Origin: Oscillospiraceae bacterium
GTDB lineage: Bacteria; Bacillota; Clostridia; Oscillospirales; CAG-272
NCBI GenBank assembly: GCA_015064505.1
Contig: SVSB01000016.1
Coordinates: 1-52,823, forward strand
Direction of reading: 5' to 3'
DNA: 52,823 bases
The translations under genes were made by a program, and so were the position numbers. Below are positions 7,239 to 15,286 of the stretch, piece after piece. The notes below the pieces were generated by a model, which was not told the DNA's origin, did no database searches, and saw nothing but the letters and a program-made list of their open reading frames with translations. Position 1 is the first letter of the stretch. Each line of letters begins with the position of its first letter.

Positions 7239-8615
7239 ATGAAACTCATCTACGGCATTAAGGACAAACCCAAGTTCGGTCAGCTTATCGTCTTTGCATT
7301 CCAGCAGCTGCTTGCCATTATGGCGGCAACCATTGCGGTTCCCGGAATAGTCGGAAACGGTATGTCCGCCGCCGCCGCACTTTTCGGCGCAGGCGTGGGA
7401 ACTATCGTTTACCAGCTTTTCACCAAGTTCAAAAGCCCCGTATTCCTTGGCTCTTCATTTGCATTTATCGGTTCTATGTGCGCGGCCTTTGCAGGCGCGG
7501 CATCCGCGGCTCTCGGTTTTCTCGGACTGATCCTCGGCGCTCTCTTTGCAGGTCTTGTTTACGTTGTCATCGCCATCGTCGTTAAGTTCGCGGGCGTTAA
7601 CTGGATAAACAAGCTTATGCCCACCGTCGTTATCGGCCCTACGGTTGCTCTTATCGGTCTTTCCCTTGCGGGCGCGGCAGTAAACGACGTATTCTCCTAC
7701 GGCGCAAAGCTTGAGGACGGCAGTGCGTTCATTATGAGCGGAAGCACCATAAGCTGGGTATCCTTTATCTGCGCTATGGTTACCTTTGCGGTAGTTACCC
7801 TCTGCTCCGTATACGGCAAGAAGATGGCAAAGCTCGTTCCCTTTATTATCGGTATCCTTGCAGGTTATGCTGTGGCACTGGTATTCACTCTTATCGGTAT
7901 CGCCCTTAAGAATCCCGCGCTTCAGATCCTTGATTTTGCACCCTTCAAGGCGCTTGTAGACGGCGGCGTTTCTCTTAAGACCTTTATCGCTCTTCCCGAG
8001 TTCACCTTCCTTGAGGCGCTTAAGGGCACGGGCGAGCTCACCGCTTCCTATATTGCCACCGTTGCCGTTGCTTACGTTCCCGTTGCGTTCGTTGTATTTG
8101 CTGAGCACATTGCAGACCATAAGAACCTTTCCTCCATCATCGAGCACGATCTCCTTGAGGATCCCGGTCTTCACAACACTCTGCTTGGCGACGGCGTCGG
8201 CTCCTTCGTTGGTGCCATCTTCGGCGGCTGCCCCAACACCACCTACGGCGAGTCCGTCGGTTGCGTTGCCATTACGGGTAACGCCTCCGTGCTTACCATA
8301 ACCGCCACCGCAGTTATGGCAATTCTCGTATCCTTTGTCTCTCCCTTCGTTGCATTCCTTGATTCCATTCCCGGATGCGTAATGGGCGGCGTTTGCATTA
8401 CCCTTTACGGCTTTATCGCAGTATCCGGTCTTAAGATGATCCAGAAGGTAAACCTTGAGGACCACGCAAACCTCTTCACCGTTTCCGTAATTCTTATTAC
8501 GGGTATCGGCGGTATGGCAATGTCCATCGGCAAGGTTACCATCACCGGCATCGCTTGCGCTCTTATCCTCGGTATCCTTACCAATATTATGCTCCACCGC
8601 AAGTCCGATAAGTAA
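7239..8615 (+). CDS. Uracil/xanthine permease (NCS2 family)
   Basis: A 458-residue membrane transporter with about 12-14 helices. It probably imports uracil or another nucleobase with protons. NCS2 features are clear: FAFQQLLAIMAATIAVPGIVG near the N-terminus, the substrate-site segment VVFAEHIADHKNLS and the signature GCPNTTYGESVGCVAIT in the second half. The GExxG-containing motif with the preceding NTTY suits UraA-like uracil transporters; xanthine or uric acid permeases usually differ here. ATG 7239 has AGGAGGAA just upstream; upstream in-frame codons are leader. The gene is single, with its own promoter and a strong terminator. Confidence 0.9.
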   Translation: MKLIYGIKDKPKFGQLIVFAFQQLLAIMAATIAVPGIVGNGMSAAAALFGAGVGTIVYQLFTKFKSPVFLGSSFAFIGSMCAAFAGAASAALGFLGLILGALFAGLVYVVIAIVVKFAGVNWINKLMPTVVIGPTVALIGLSLAGAAVNDVFSYGAKLEDGSAFIMSGSTISWVSFICAMVTFAVVTLCSVYGKKMAKLVPFIIGILAGYAVALVFTLIGIALKNPALQILDFAPFKALVDGGVSLKTFIALPEFTFLEALKGTGELTASYIATVAVAYVPVAFVVFAEHIADHKNLSSIIEHDLLEDPGLHNTLLGDGVGSFVGAIFGGCPNTTYGESVGCVAITGNASVLTITATAVMAILVSFVSPFVAFLDSIPGCVMGGVCITLYGFIAVSGLKMIQKVNLEDHANLFTVSVILITGIGGMAMSIGKVTITGIACALILGILTNIMLHRKSDK

Positions 8616-8668
8616 ACCGAAAGATAAAATAGCTGTATACTGTTGAGTTAAAACCCACAAGTAAGCAG

Positions 8669-8713
8669 AAAAGAGAGAACAAATCGGTTAACAGCCGAAA
8701 TGTTCTCTCTTTT
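8669..8713. terminator. Bidirectional terminator between permease and nuclease operon
   Basis: AAAAGAGAGAACA (8669-8681) pairs with TGTTCTCTCTTTT (8701-8713), with TTTTATTT after it on the plus strand and an A/T-rich flank on the minus side. It ends the plus-strand permease gene and probably also the convergent operon ending at 8752. A second palindrome, CGTTCGC-TTT-GCGAACG (8724-8740), lies beside it. Confidence 0.85.
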
Positions 8714-8751
8714 ATTTGCGATACGTTCGCTTTGCGAACGCGATATAACCC

Positions 8752-10008
8752 TTATTTCCAAAGGGTTTTCAGCTTGTTTTTCAGGCGCTCATCGTCCATA
8801 ATATCCTCTTTGCCGATAAGCCTTATATTCATATCCGCCATTCTCTGCTTCAGGCTTTCTCTGTGATCGTTTTCAACGGAAATGGCAGATGCCACCAGCA
8901 CCTTTCTTGCGTACTTGCCGCCGAAGCGATCTGCAACTATATTCAGCTTATACAGCTCGTCCGATTCAACGAAGCCGTTCTTGCAGGAAACGAACACGGG
9001 CACCATGCCGTGCATCATCATTACGTCCACCTCGTTTTCCGTATCGCAGACGCCGATCCTGCCCTCTTCGCCGAGAAGCTTTCCGTCCCAATCGATAAAC
9101 ACTCCGTTCACCACGTCGTGATAAACGGGCGCGCCGTCCTCGTCCCTCAGCTTCATTGCCGCAAGGTACACACGCATCTCCAGCGCCTGCCCCGCCTTTA
9201 CGAGGCATCTTTTTACCTGGGGATCCTTATAGGCAACGCTGAGAACTCCGTCTTCGTCGTCAAAGCCCATAAGCAGACCGTAACGGCGCAGCTTGCCCAC
9301 CACGTAATCGTCGCGCATATAGCCTCTTCCGCTCTCGCCCAGCTGGCGGTTGATATCATCAATGGAGGCAACGGTAACGAGGCCGTCATCGCTTATCCTT
9401 CCCACCTCCTCGGCGGCGGCAAAAACGGTAAGCTGATTGTTCCACGCCTTGGTGCCGTGCTTGCAGATCTCCCACATTCTTGCAATATCCGCCTCAAGCT
9501 CCGAGGTGATCTGCCACTTATAGGTCTTTTCGTCGCTGACGTCCCCGTAGGCGACCTCTCCGCCGTAGATAAGAACGTCCTCGTCCACGGAGAGTCTGGG
9601 CTGATCCTTATACTCCGTTTTTCCGTTGGAATCGCAATCGTAGGCGGTGTTGTTATGGAGATTATAGCGGGTTATGCGGATGTTTTTGTTGGGATTTTCG
9701 GCAAAAACCATACCAAGGGCAACGTTGAGGATCTCCTCGCCGCCCGTAATATCAAAAATGCAGTCCTCATAGGTATCAACTATCTGCTGCAGAAGCTTTA
9801 CCGCGTTTTCCAGATTGCTTTTTGAAACCGATCTGTACAGTATCTCCACGTCAAGGCCGCGCCCCTTGAATACACGCGCGTAATTCTCCATATGCCTTTT
9901 CATGGATTTTGTACTGTCTCCGATGAATATCACGCGCTCGGGTGCATGAGTGAGACAGGCGGCAATATTTTCAGATGCGGTTTTATCAAAAAATTCAATA
10001 TAAGTCAT
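8752..10008 (-). CDS. CARF-domain DUF1887 nuclease (Card1/Can2-like)
   Basis: A 418-residue protein of the Card1/Can2 type, in which a ligand-sensing CARF domain controls a PD-(D/E)XK nuclease. Residues 1 to about 150 form a Rossmann-like CARF domain: RVIFIGDSTK, then DITGGEEILNVALGM (86-100), matching the CARF motif TGGxxxM/L-xxG. Residues about 180-265 look like a winged-helix insertion. The C-terminal half fits the DUF1887 endonuclease: GQALEMRVY (E277), NEVDVMMM (D328), VSCKNG (K343) and DRFGGKYARKVLVA. Known homologs are activated by cyclic tetra-adenylate from type III CRISPR complexes and cut nucleic acid. No CRISPR gene is visible here; the neighbours are a sigma-like and an anti-sigma-like gene. 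ATG 10008 has GGCGGAGAG upstream, 15 bp after the previous gene. Confidence 0.85.
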   Translation of the reverse strand: MTYIEFFDKTASENIAACLTHAPERVIFIGDSTKSMKRHMENYARVFKGRGLDVEILYRSVSKSNLENAVKLLQQIVDTYEDCIFDITGGEEILNVALGMVFAENPNKNIRITRYNLHNNTAYDCDSNGKTEYKDQPRLSVDEDVLIYGGEVAYGDVSDEKTYKWQITSELEADIARMWEICKHGTKAWNNQLTVFAAAEEVGRISDDGLVTVASIDDINRQLGESGRGYMRDDYVVGKLRRYGLLMGFDDEDGVLSVAYKDPQVKRCLVKAGQALEMRVYLAAMKLRDEDGAPVYHDVVNGVFIDWDGKLLGEEGRIGVCDTENEVDVMMMHGMVPVFVSCKNGFVESDELYKLNIVADRFGGKYARKVLVASAISVENDHRESLKQRMADMNIRLIGKEDIMDDERLKNKLKTLWK

Positions 10009-10023
10009 AAAGCTCTCCGCCCG

Positions 10024-10287
10024 TCACTTTTCCAAAATAAGCTGAACCGTTTTTTCGGGGGTCAGTTCAGTATTAAGCAACAGCTCCTTTGCATATTTGC
10101 GGAACTCGTCGGTTCTGTTCATGCGCTCAAATTCACCGTAAACGGTCTGAAACGCCTGCACCAATCTGAGACATTGCTCGCATCTTACAATATGAGTATT
10201 TACCGCGGAGGCAAGACGAACCGCCTCCGCATTAAACTCAGACAGAGAAACAAACTCAATTATTTCTTCAATCGTCAGATGGTTCAT
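10024..10287 (-). CDS. Small zinc-finger anti-sigma-like protein
   Basis: An 87-residue soluble protein with no membrane helix. The centre reads THIVRCEQCLRLV, an HxxxCxxC motif typical of zinc-binding anti-sigma domains. It overlaps the end of the sigma-like gene by 20 bp, the usual arrangement of an ECF sigma factor with its antagonist, so the two are probably translationally coupled. ATG 10287 is preceded by GGCGGGGA inside the sigma coding sequence. The role is inferred from motif and position. The conserved upstream His of canonical domains is not obvious, and many such proteins carry a transmembrane segment that this one lacks. Confidence 0.65.
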   Translation of the reverse strand: MNHLTIEEIIEFVSLSEFNAEAVRLASAVNTHIVRCEQCLRLVQAFQTVYGEFERMNRTDEFRKYAKELLLNTELTPEKTVQLILEK

Positions 10288-11236
10288 TATTTTTATCCCC
10301 GCCGATCACAGGCTCTTTTTTCTCTTTTTTTCGGGAGCCTGAGCTTGCGGGCCTCTCTTTTTTATTTTTTTCATCGGCGGCGTCCTTTTCCTCATCCGTG
10401 GCATCGGGACCTATAAGTCCCCGAAGGACGATACCGTTCAGGCGGTTAAGCCAATCGCTTACCGACTTTTTGCCCGAGGGCTCTCCCTTGACCTTCATAA
10501 AGAAGTCGGAGTATCTGCTCTGCCCGTAGGTAAGCCGTTCCGTCCTCTTTTTATCGAGGGCGGATCTTATGCGGGCGTGCTGCGCATCCGTCACCGTGAG
10601 CCACGGTATCAGAAAGGAGCGCTCGCACACGAAGGAGTACATCTCGTCAAGAGTAGCATCCTCGAATTTTATGAGCATTGCGCGGGTTGCGGCAATCCTG
10701 GTGGTCTCCGTTTCCAGCACGAACAGAGAAAGCGCAAGCCAGGTAAGCACCTTGTAGACGGCGGAGTCGCTTTCCAGCACCTCGGCAAAGGAGCTTTGCA
10801 GAAGAGCTGCTCTCGCGTCACTTACTTCCTCCGTCTCCGTATCCTCCGGAAGCTCGGGCAGCGCAAAGTCCTCCTCGTCCGTGGATATTACGGTATGGCG
10901 CGATACTTTTTTTCGGAAGTCGATAAAGCAATTGCTTGCCACCGTGTACATCCAGGCAACGAACTGCTCGGGGGTCTTTTCACGGCACTTTTCCGTGCCG
11001 TCTCGCAAGAGGAAGCCGCTCACCGCATTTACCATCAGCTTTATGTAGAGCTCCTGCATTATATCGCTCTCATATTGCCCGTTGCGGAGCAGGCGGTCAC
11101 CCTTGCACTTTGCCTTCATCCATGGGGAAAGGGTCTTGCACGCTATCTCGCAAAGCTTTTCAAACTGTGCGGGCTCGCCCAGAAGCTCGGCTACCATAAC
11201 GTTATAATCTTCTCTCGATACAGTCAATAAAGACAC
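10268..11236 (-). CDS. Divergent ECF-like RNA polymerase sigma factor
   Basis: A 322-residue protein whose N-terminal third resembles sigma region 2: DIMQELYIKLM (about 58-68), then PEQFVAWMYTVASNCFIDFRKK (about 89-110), the typical hydrophobic WLYxIAxNxxxDxxRK pattern. Region 4 is not clearly recognisable; a weak candidate is TLDEMYSFVCER followed by ARIRSALDKKR (about 194-233). The last 50 residues are charged, low in complexity and probably disordered. The start is GTG 11236 or, more convincingly placed 8 nt after AAGGAAGG, TTG 11227. It has a strong promoter of its own and leads the three-gene set with the anti-sigma-like protein and the CARF nuclease. It could be a sigma-derived DNA-binding protein rather than a working sigma factor. 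Confidence 0.65.
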   Translation of the reverse strand: MSLLTVSREDYNVMVAELLGEPAQFEKLCEIACKTLSPWMKAKCKGDRLLRNGQYESDIMQELYIKLMVNAVSGFLLRDGTEKCREKTPEQFVAWMYTVASNCFIDFRKKVSRHTVISTDEEDFALPELPEDTETEEVSDARAALLQSSFAEVLESDSAVYKVLTWLALSLFVLETETTRIAATRAMLIKFEDATLDEMYSFVCERSFLIPWLTVTDAQHARIRSALDKKRTERLTYGQSRYSDFFMKVKGEPSGKKSVSDWLNRLNGIVLRGLIGPDATDEEKDAADEKNKKERPASSGSRKKEKKEPVIGGDKNNEPSDD

Positions 11237-11288
11237 CTTCCTTTCCTTTTCGGGTCAATTCTTACTGCTTCTTCCTTTTAGCGAAATA

Positions 11289-11317
11289 ATTCTATCACAA
11301 CCGCCGTTTTTAGTCAA
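11289..11317 (-). promoter_or_regulatory. Promoter of the sigma/anti-sigma/CARF nuclease operon
   Basis: TTGACT (11317-11312), exactly 17 bp, then TAGAAT (11294-11289) on the minus strand. The predicted start is near 11282, about 45 nt before the first start codon. It is near-consensus for the housekeeping sigma factor, so the operon need not depend on its own sigma protein. Confidence 0.8.
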
Positions 11318-11371
11318 GGCGGAAAGTTATCTCCTTCCGTACCGCTTGTTTTTGCGCTGTCAGCTCTGCAT

Positions 11372-11415
11372 AAATAAACTGCCGTGCTTCGTTTTTTTCG
11401 CACGGCAGTTTATTT
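11372..11415 (-). terminator. Terminator of the ClpP/VirD4-like operon
   Basis: A 16-bp stem AAATAAACTGCCGTGC (11372-11387) with its complement at 11400-11415 begins 2 bp beyond the stop codon at 11418. T-rich flanks occur on both strands. It separates the ClpP/VirD4-like operon from the sigma operon downstream. Confidence 0.85.
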
Positions 11416-11417
11416 TT

Positions 11418-11951
11418 TTACAGCAAACGGTCAAATGCCTTATTTATCTGCTTTTCGATCTGATCCTTTTCGGCGGGTCTTCTCTCAAGTATCCGCCGCA
11501 GATTAACGATCTCGCGGAATACGTCCACAGCCCTTTTCGGCACGTTCAGATAATATTCTGCGCCCACACGGTGGGCAAGCTTGTGCTTTTCAATTATATT
11601 AAGCGCCGCAAGGGTATCGCTTGCGCCCGTTACCGCAAGCTCGATATCGTCCACGGAAGCACCCGTATGCTTGGCAATACACTCCAGGGCGGATATGCAA
11701 TCGGGGGAAAGATCGTTAACGAGACCGTCCCTCTCCTCGGAATTGATACGGCGGAGCGTAAGATTGTTCACAAGCACGGCGTGGAATCCGCCCTCCTCCG
11801 TCTCCCCTATCCACTTGAGAGCGATCATCCTGTCGCGAACCGTCTTTGCTTCCGTAAAGGTAAGCTCCAGATAATATTCAAGCTCGGCAACGCTGATCTT
11901 GCCGATCTTTCTCAACAAGCTCTGCAATTCAATTGCGTTCAGATTCTTCAC
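11418..11951 (-). CDS. Winged-helix-like protein of the ClpP/VirD4 operon
   Basis: I do not recognise a named family for this 177-residue protein. Residues 5-50 (LQSLLRKIGKISVAELEYYL, then TEAKTVRDRMIALKWIG) read like a helix-turn-helix/winged helix: helix, short helix, recognition helix, wing. This loosely resembles the DNA-reading gamma domain of FtsK. A second winged-helix-like region is possible at about 75-130 (SPDCISALECIAKHTGASVDDIE ... HRVGAEYYLNV). The C-terminus (140-177) is a charged, probably coiled-coil helix. It is the last gene of the operon, starting at GTG 11951 with AGGAGG 6 nt upstream and 9 bp after the VirD4-like gene. A DNA-binding role for the neighbouring motor is inference. 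Confidence 0.6.
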   Translation of the reverse strand: MKNLNAIELQSLLRKIGKISVAELEYYLELTFTEAKTVRDRMIALKWIGETEEGGFHAVLVNNLTLRRINSEERDGLVNDLSPDCISALECIAKHTGASVDDIELAVTGASDTLAALNIIEKHKLAHRVGAEYYLNVPKRAVDVFREIVNLRRILERRPAEKDQIEKQINKAFDRLL

Positions 11952-11960
11952 GGCTACCTC

Positions 11961-13640
11961 CTAAAAATCAAACAGTGCGTCTATTTTTTTCGGTCCCCCC
12001 GCCCTCTTGCTTTTCTTATACGAATACGCCGCCGCGGAGAACACCAGCCCTGCGGGTCTTGCGGCAGGATCTGCCTCCTCACCGCAGAACTCGGGGCACA
12101 GATAGCTGCGCTCTATACGGGACCAGAGCACGTCCTCGCGCATCTGGGTAACGATGCAATCACCGGGGGCAAGCCTTGTGAGTGCGCTGACGGGCACGAG
12201 GCTTACGGTATCCTTATCGTATCGCTCTATGGTCTCGCCTGCGCCGTTGAGGGCCGAGGTGGGGGCGATTATGGTCTTTTTTCCGCATTCCTCGGAAAAT
12301 TCCCGCTTGGTCTCCGGATTATTGGTGCCGAAGAAAACGTGGGTGTTCAGATTATCCTTTATTATCTCCGCGGTCTCCTTGCCGTATATGTGGTAGAGCT
12401 GAGCATAGGACTGCAGTATCAGCAAAAACCAGATGTTTCTGCCGGCACAAGCGGAGATGACCTTATCAAAATCGTTGAACTTGGGAAGATTGCCGAACTC
12501 GTCAAGAAGGAAGTAGAAGGGCCTTTGGAGCTTGCTTCCCTTTCTTCTTGCCACGGCAATAAGCTCAGTATAGAGATTACTTAAAAAGATGCTGATAACG
12601 TCGTAATGCAGACTTTCTTCATCCTTATAGGAAACGAAGATAACGGTGGGAGCGCCGTCGTCAAGCTCGCTTATCTCAAAGGTGTTTGCGCAGGTAATGC
12701 GCCTTACCGCCGTATCGCGGAACTTGTTCATCTTTGCGGCAAACTCCGAGGAGATGCACCTTCTGGTGGTGTTTGCCTGCTCGATAATGCACTTGCGCGC
12801 CAGCTGATGGGCGCGGGAGCTGTTTATATCCCTGTCCGTGAAATAGCCGCCGTCGTAGCTTGTTTCGGAATCCGTGAAGGAATCAAAGATCTTCAGCACC
12901 GTGGCAAAGGAGAAGTTATCCTCCGTAATATCTCCCGTCTCTATATCCTCAAGCATTCCGTACAGTATCGCCTTCAGCAGATCCCTTGCGGAATCATCCC
13001 AGAAGGGATCCTTGCCCGTGTTGGGGATAACGGAGGCGGAAAGGGCGGTGATTCCTTTTTCCACGCGGTCAAAGTAACGCTCCTTTGCCTCGCTTATCAC
13101 TCTTTCCAGCTCCTCCGTGTCCTCGTAGATAACGCCCTTGTAGGTGTTCTTAACGCCCTTTGCCGTCTTAACCGCCACTACCTCGCGCTCCACCTCAAGA
13201 TACTTTTTGTAAGCGCGGAAATAGACCGTCAAGGGGTTCCAGCAATCGCTGTGGGTGTAATCGGTGAAGTCCAGCATCAGCACGCGGTAGCCCTTATCGG
13301 CAAACTTGCGGGCGTTGCTGCGGTAAAGCTCCTGCTTGGGATCGCTTATAACGAGGCTTGGCTTGTTCTTTTTATTCAGAAGAACGTTAAGGGTGGGAAT
13401 AACGTAGCCCGTGGTCTTGCCGCTTCGGGTTGCACCGATGGCAAGCAGATGGGTATCGGGCACGAAGGTGACCTGCAGCTCTCCCGCCGCATCTCTTGCC
13501 ACGCAAACGGGGATGCCGTCTATCTCCGTGCTCCCAAGGCGGGAATAGCTGACCGTGCGATCCCCGTGGGCCTTCACGAACTCCTCAACGGACACGAGCT
13601 TTGCGTTCTCGTAATCCTTAAACAGCTCTATATTTTTCAC
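11961..13640 (-). CDS. Soluble VirD4/TraG-like coupling ATPase
   Basis: A 559-residue P-loop ATPase of the VirD4/TraG/TraD type, hexameric motors that pump DNA or protein-DNA substrates. It shows Walker A GATRSGKTTG (69-78), LVISDPKQELY (97-106), the Walker B strand FYFLLDEFGNLPKF (375-388) and the sensor Gln in LILQSYAQL (407-415). Unlike conjugative VirD4 proteins it has no N-terminal membrane helices. No relaxase, VirB4, VirB6 or other conjugation gene lies nearby. It overlaps the upstream AAA-like gene by 23 bp; GTG 13640 has GGGAGG 7-8 nt upstream. It belongs to a ClpP-AAA-VirD4-winged-helix operon, so it may be a cytoplasmic motor working with a protease. A relic of an integrative element is the main alternative. 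Confidence 0.85.
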   Translation of the reverse strand: MKNIELFKDYENAKLVSVEEFVKAHGDRTVSYSRLGSTEIDGIPVCVARDAAGELQVTFVPDTHLLAIGATRSGKTTGYVIPTLNVLLNKKNKPSLVISDPKQELYRSNARKFADKGYRVLMLDFTDYTHSDCWNPLTVYFRAYKKYLEVEREVVAVKTAKGVKNTYKGVIYEDTEELERVISEAKERYFDRVEKGITALSASVIPNTGKDPFWDDSARDLLKAILYGMLEDIETGDITEDNFSFATVLKIFDSFTDSETSYDGGYFTDRDINSSRAHQLARKCIIEQANTTRRCISSEFAAKMNKFRDTAVRRITCANTFEISELDDGAPTVIFVSYKDEESLHYDVISIFLSNLYTELIAVARRKGSKLQRPFYFLLDEFGNLPKFNDFDKVISACAGRNIWFLLILQSYAQLYHIYGKETAEIIKDNLNTHVFFGTNNPETKREFSEECGKKTIIAPTSALNGAGETIERYDKDTVSLVPVSALTRLAPGDCIVTQMREDVLWSRIERSYLCPEFCGEEADPAARPAGLVFSAAAYSYKKSKRAGGPKKIDALFDF

Positions 13641-15282
13641 TGCAGTTACCTCCCTGATATCCGAATTCCCTCTTCACTCCGCCCGCCTTTACAAAAACGC
13701 TCTTCAACGCCTCTGCGGTAACGGTGTTCGTCTTCTCGTACATCGCCTTCTTAAGAGCGCCGTCTATAAGACGGATGATCTGCCCCGTCTGCATGGGCGC
13801 AAGATAGCTTCTGCAGCTATCGTCCATACGCATCTCCTCACAGCCGAAGGCGTTGGAGCGCTGTCTGAATACCGTATCTATCACCGCCTGCTTTTCCTCA
13901 TCGCTGATACGTGCGCCGTAGACCGTATCGCACTCCTCCGCCAGTCGCCTTACGGTTCCGTTCACCCTTGAGGAGAACAGAACTATCAGCACGTCGGAAA
14001 GATCGATGGATACCGTGGGCTCAAGCAGCTTGAAGCGGCGCCTGTATTCGTGGTCAAGAAGCCTTGAAAGTTCCTCAAGGGCGCCCTCCTCAAGCTCGTC
14101 GCAGTTCTTTATAAGGAACACGGTGTTGCTCCTCTTTGTCTCGGAAAGCCCGCGTAGCACGAAGTTCTCCTTGCCCCCCGCAAAATCCGCAGGGCGAAGC
14201 ACGCTTGCGTCCACCTCGATAACGCCGCACTGCGAAAAGCCTCTTTTCACCGCTTCCGCATACATACGGGCAACGTAATCGTCCATGCAGGCAACGAGCA
14301 GGGGGCGGTATAGTCCCATTCTGCCGTTGAAGGCGGGGGAAAGAGCACAAAGCACGCCGTTAAGCTCCCTCTCCCTCATAAGGGGAAGGGCGCTTGCGGA
14401 AGCCCCGTCAAAGGGGTAGCACGATTCCTTTTTAGCATCAAAGGGTATATCGGAAAGGGAGGCAATGGCGTCTCTCTTCTTGCTCAGAAGAAGCTTCTCC
14501 TTGTCCTCTGCGGATATGAGTCCGGAATACGCCACCTTGGCAAAGGTTCTGTCGTACACGTTGCGGGTGATGATATTGGTGCTGAACGCCTTCTCGATAA
14601 TACGGGCAACGGGGCTTTTTACAGGGAGCTCGTTATAGCCCGTATACGCGCAGATATCCTCAAATACGAGGCGGCGATCCGCACCGCGCAGAACGGTGAA
14701 GAGGGTATTATAATAACGGGAGAGGTCTCCGCCGTCGTAGGCAATTCCCATAAGATTGCCAAAGAGGTGATTCCATTTTGCGCACAGGGATATGCGCTTA
14801 AGGGCGTTCTGCTTGTCCTCTGCAATGCAGATACCGTGGTATTCCATAAAGGAAAGGGTTACCATTGCGTCCACGTTGCCGTTCATTGCCGTCTCAGTCA
14901 GGGTGTCGGCAATGGTGTCTGCGGTGAGGTTCTTTATCTGCTTGAAGATCTCGTTGCGGATGCTCATCGCCTCCCGCTTCTGGGCAAGGACGGTACGGTC
15001 CGTTACCGTAAGACCTACTTCCTGCCCCGCAGACTCCGCGTATTCTATGGTGCGGCACAGCCTCTCGTAGGCGGCGCAATCGGTTATTCTTTTAAAGGGC
15101 TCGGTATTTGCCACGCGGTAAAGCTCCACAGCATCTGCGTCCATGGGAACGCAGAATACGTGAGCAAGCTCAACGAAGATCCTCTGCCTGTCCTGCTCGC
15201 TTATAAGACCGCGGCATACTGCGTCTATAAGGAAGAACTGGGTGAGAAGGGGCTCCGTAAGATATCCCGTTGTGTTTTTCAT
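13618..15282 (-). CDS. AAA+-like protein with degenerate P-loop, partner of ClpP paralog
   Basis: The 554-residue protein has no clear named family. The C-terminal half resembles a Clp/Lon-type AAA+ module. SNTVFLIKNCDELEEGALEE fits Walker B (hhhhDE), DVLIVLFSSRVNGTVR fits sensor 1, and AECDTVYGARISDEEKQAVI fits the start of a ClpB/ClpX small domain. Where a Walker A loop should stand the sequence is RPLLVACMDDYVARMYAEAV, with no GxxGxGK[ST], so ATP binding is doubtful. The N-terminal half is helical, and residues about 130-190 are reminiscent of Sel1-like repeats. It lies 4 bp after a ClpP gene, a position usual for a Clp ATPase. I infer a pseudo-ATPase adaptor or scaffold. ATG 15282 has AAAGGAG 7 nt upstream. 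Confidence 0.6.
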   Translation of the reverse strand: MKNTTGYLTEPLLTQFFLIDAVCRGLISEQDRQRIFVELAHVFCVPMDADAVELYRVANTEPFKRITDCAAYERLCRTIEYAESAGQEVGLTVTDRTVLAQKREAMSIRNEIFKQIKNLTADTIADTLTETAMNGNVDAMVTLSFMEYHGICIAEDKQNALKRISLCAKWNHLFGNLMGIAYDGGDLSRYYNTLFTVLRGADRRLVFEDICAYTGYNELPVKSPVARIIEKAFSTNIITRNVYDRTFAKVAYSGLISAEDKEKLLLSKKRDAIASLSDIPFDAKKESCYPFDGASASALPLMRERELNGVLCALSPAFNGRMGLYRPLLVACMDDYVARMYAEAVKRGFSQCGVIEVDASVLRPADFAGGKENFVLRGLSETKRSNTVFLIKNCDELEEGALEELSRLLDHEYRRRFKLLEPTVSIDLSDVLIVLFSSRVNGTVRRLAEECDTVYGARISDEEKQAVIDTVFRQRSNAFGCEEMRMDDSCRSYLAPMQTGQIIRLIDGALKKAMYEKTNTVTAEALKSVFVKAGGVKREFGYQGGNCSEKYRAV

Positions 15283-15286
15283 AACG

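Noticed and set aside
7455..8660. 401-codon open frame on the minus strand across the permease
   Set aside because: Shadow of the permease gene. The translation is Gly/Asn/Asp-rich without domain features, and the opposite strand encodes a clear NCS2 transporter.
11961..13640. Integrative conjugative element suggested by a VirD4-like protein
   Set aside because: No relaxase, VirB4, VirB6, oriT-like region or adjacent integrase; the only recombinase is about 37 kb away. The neighbours are ClpP and an AAA-like protein.
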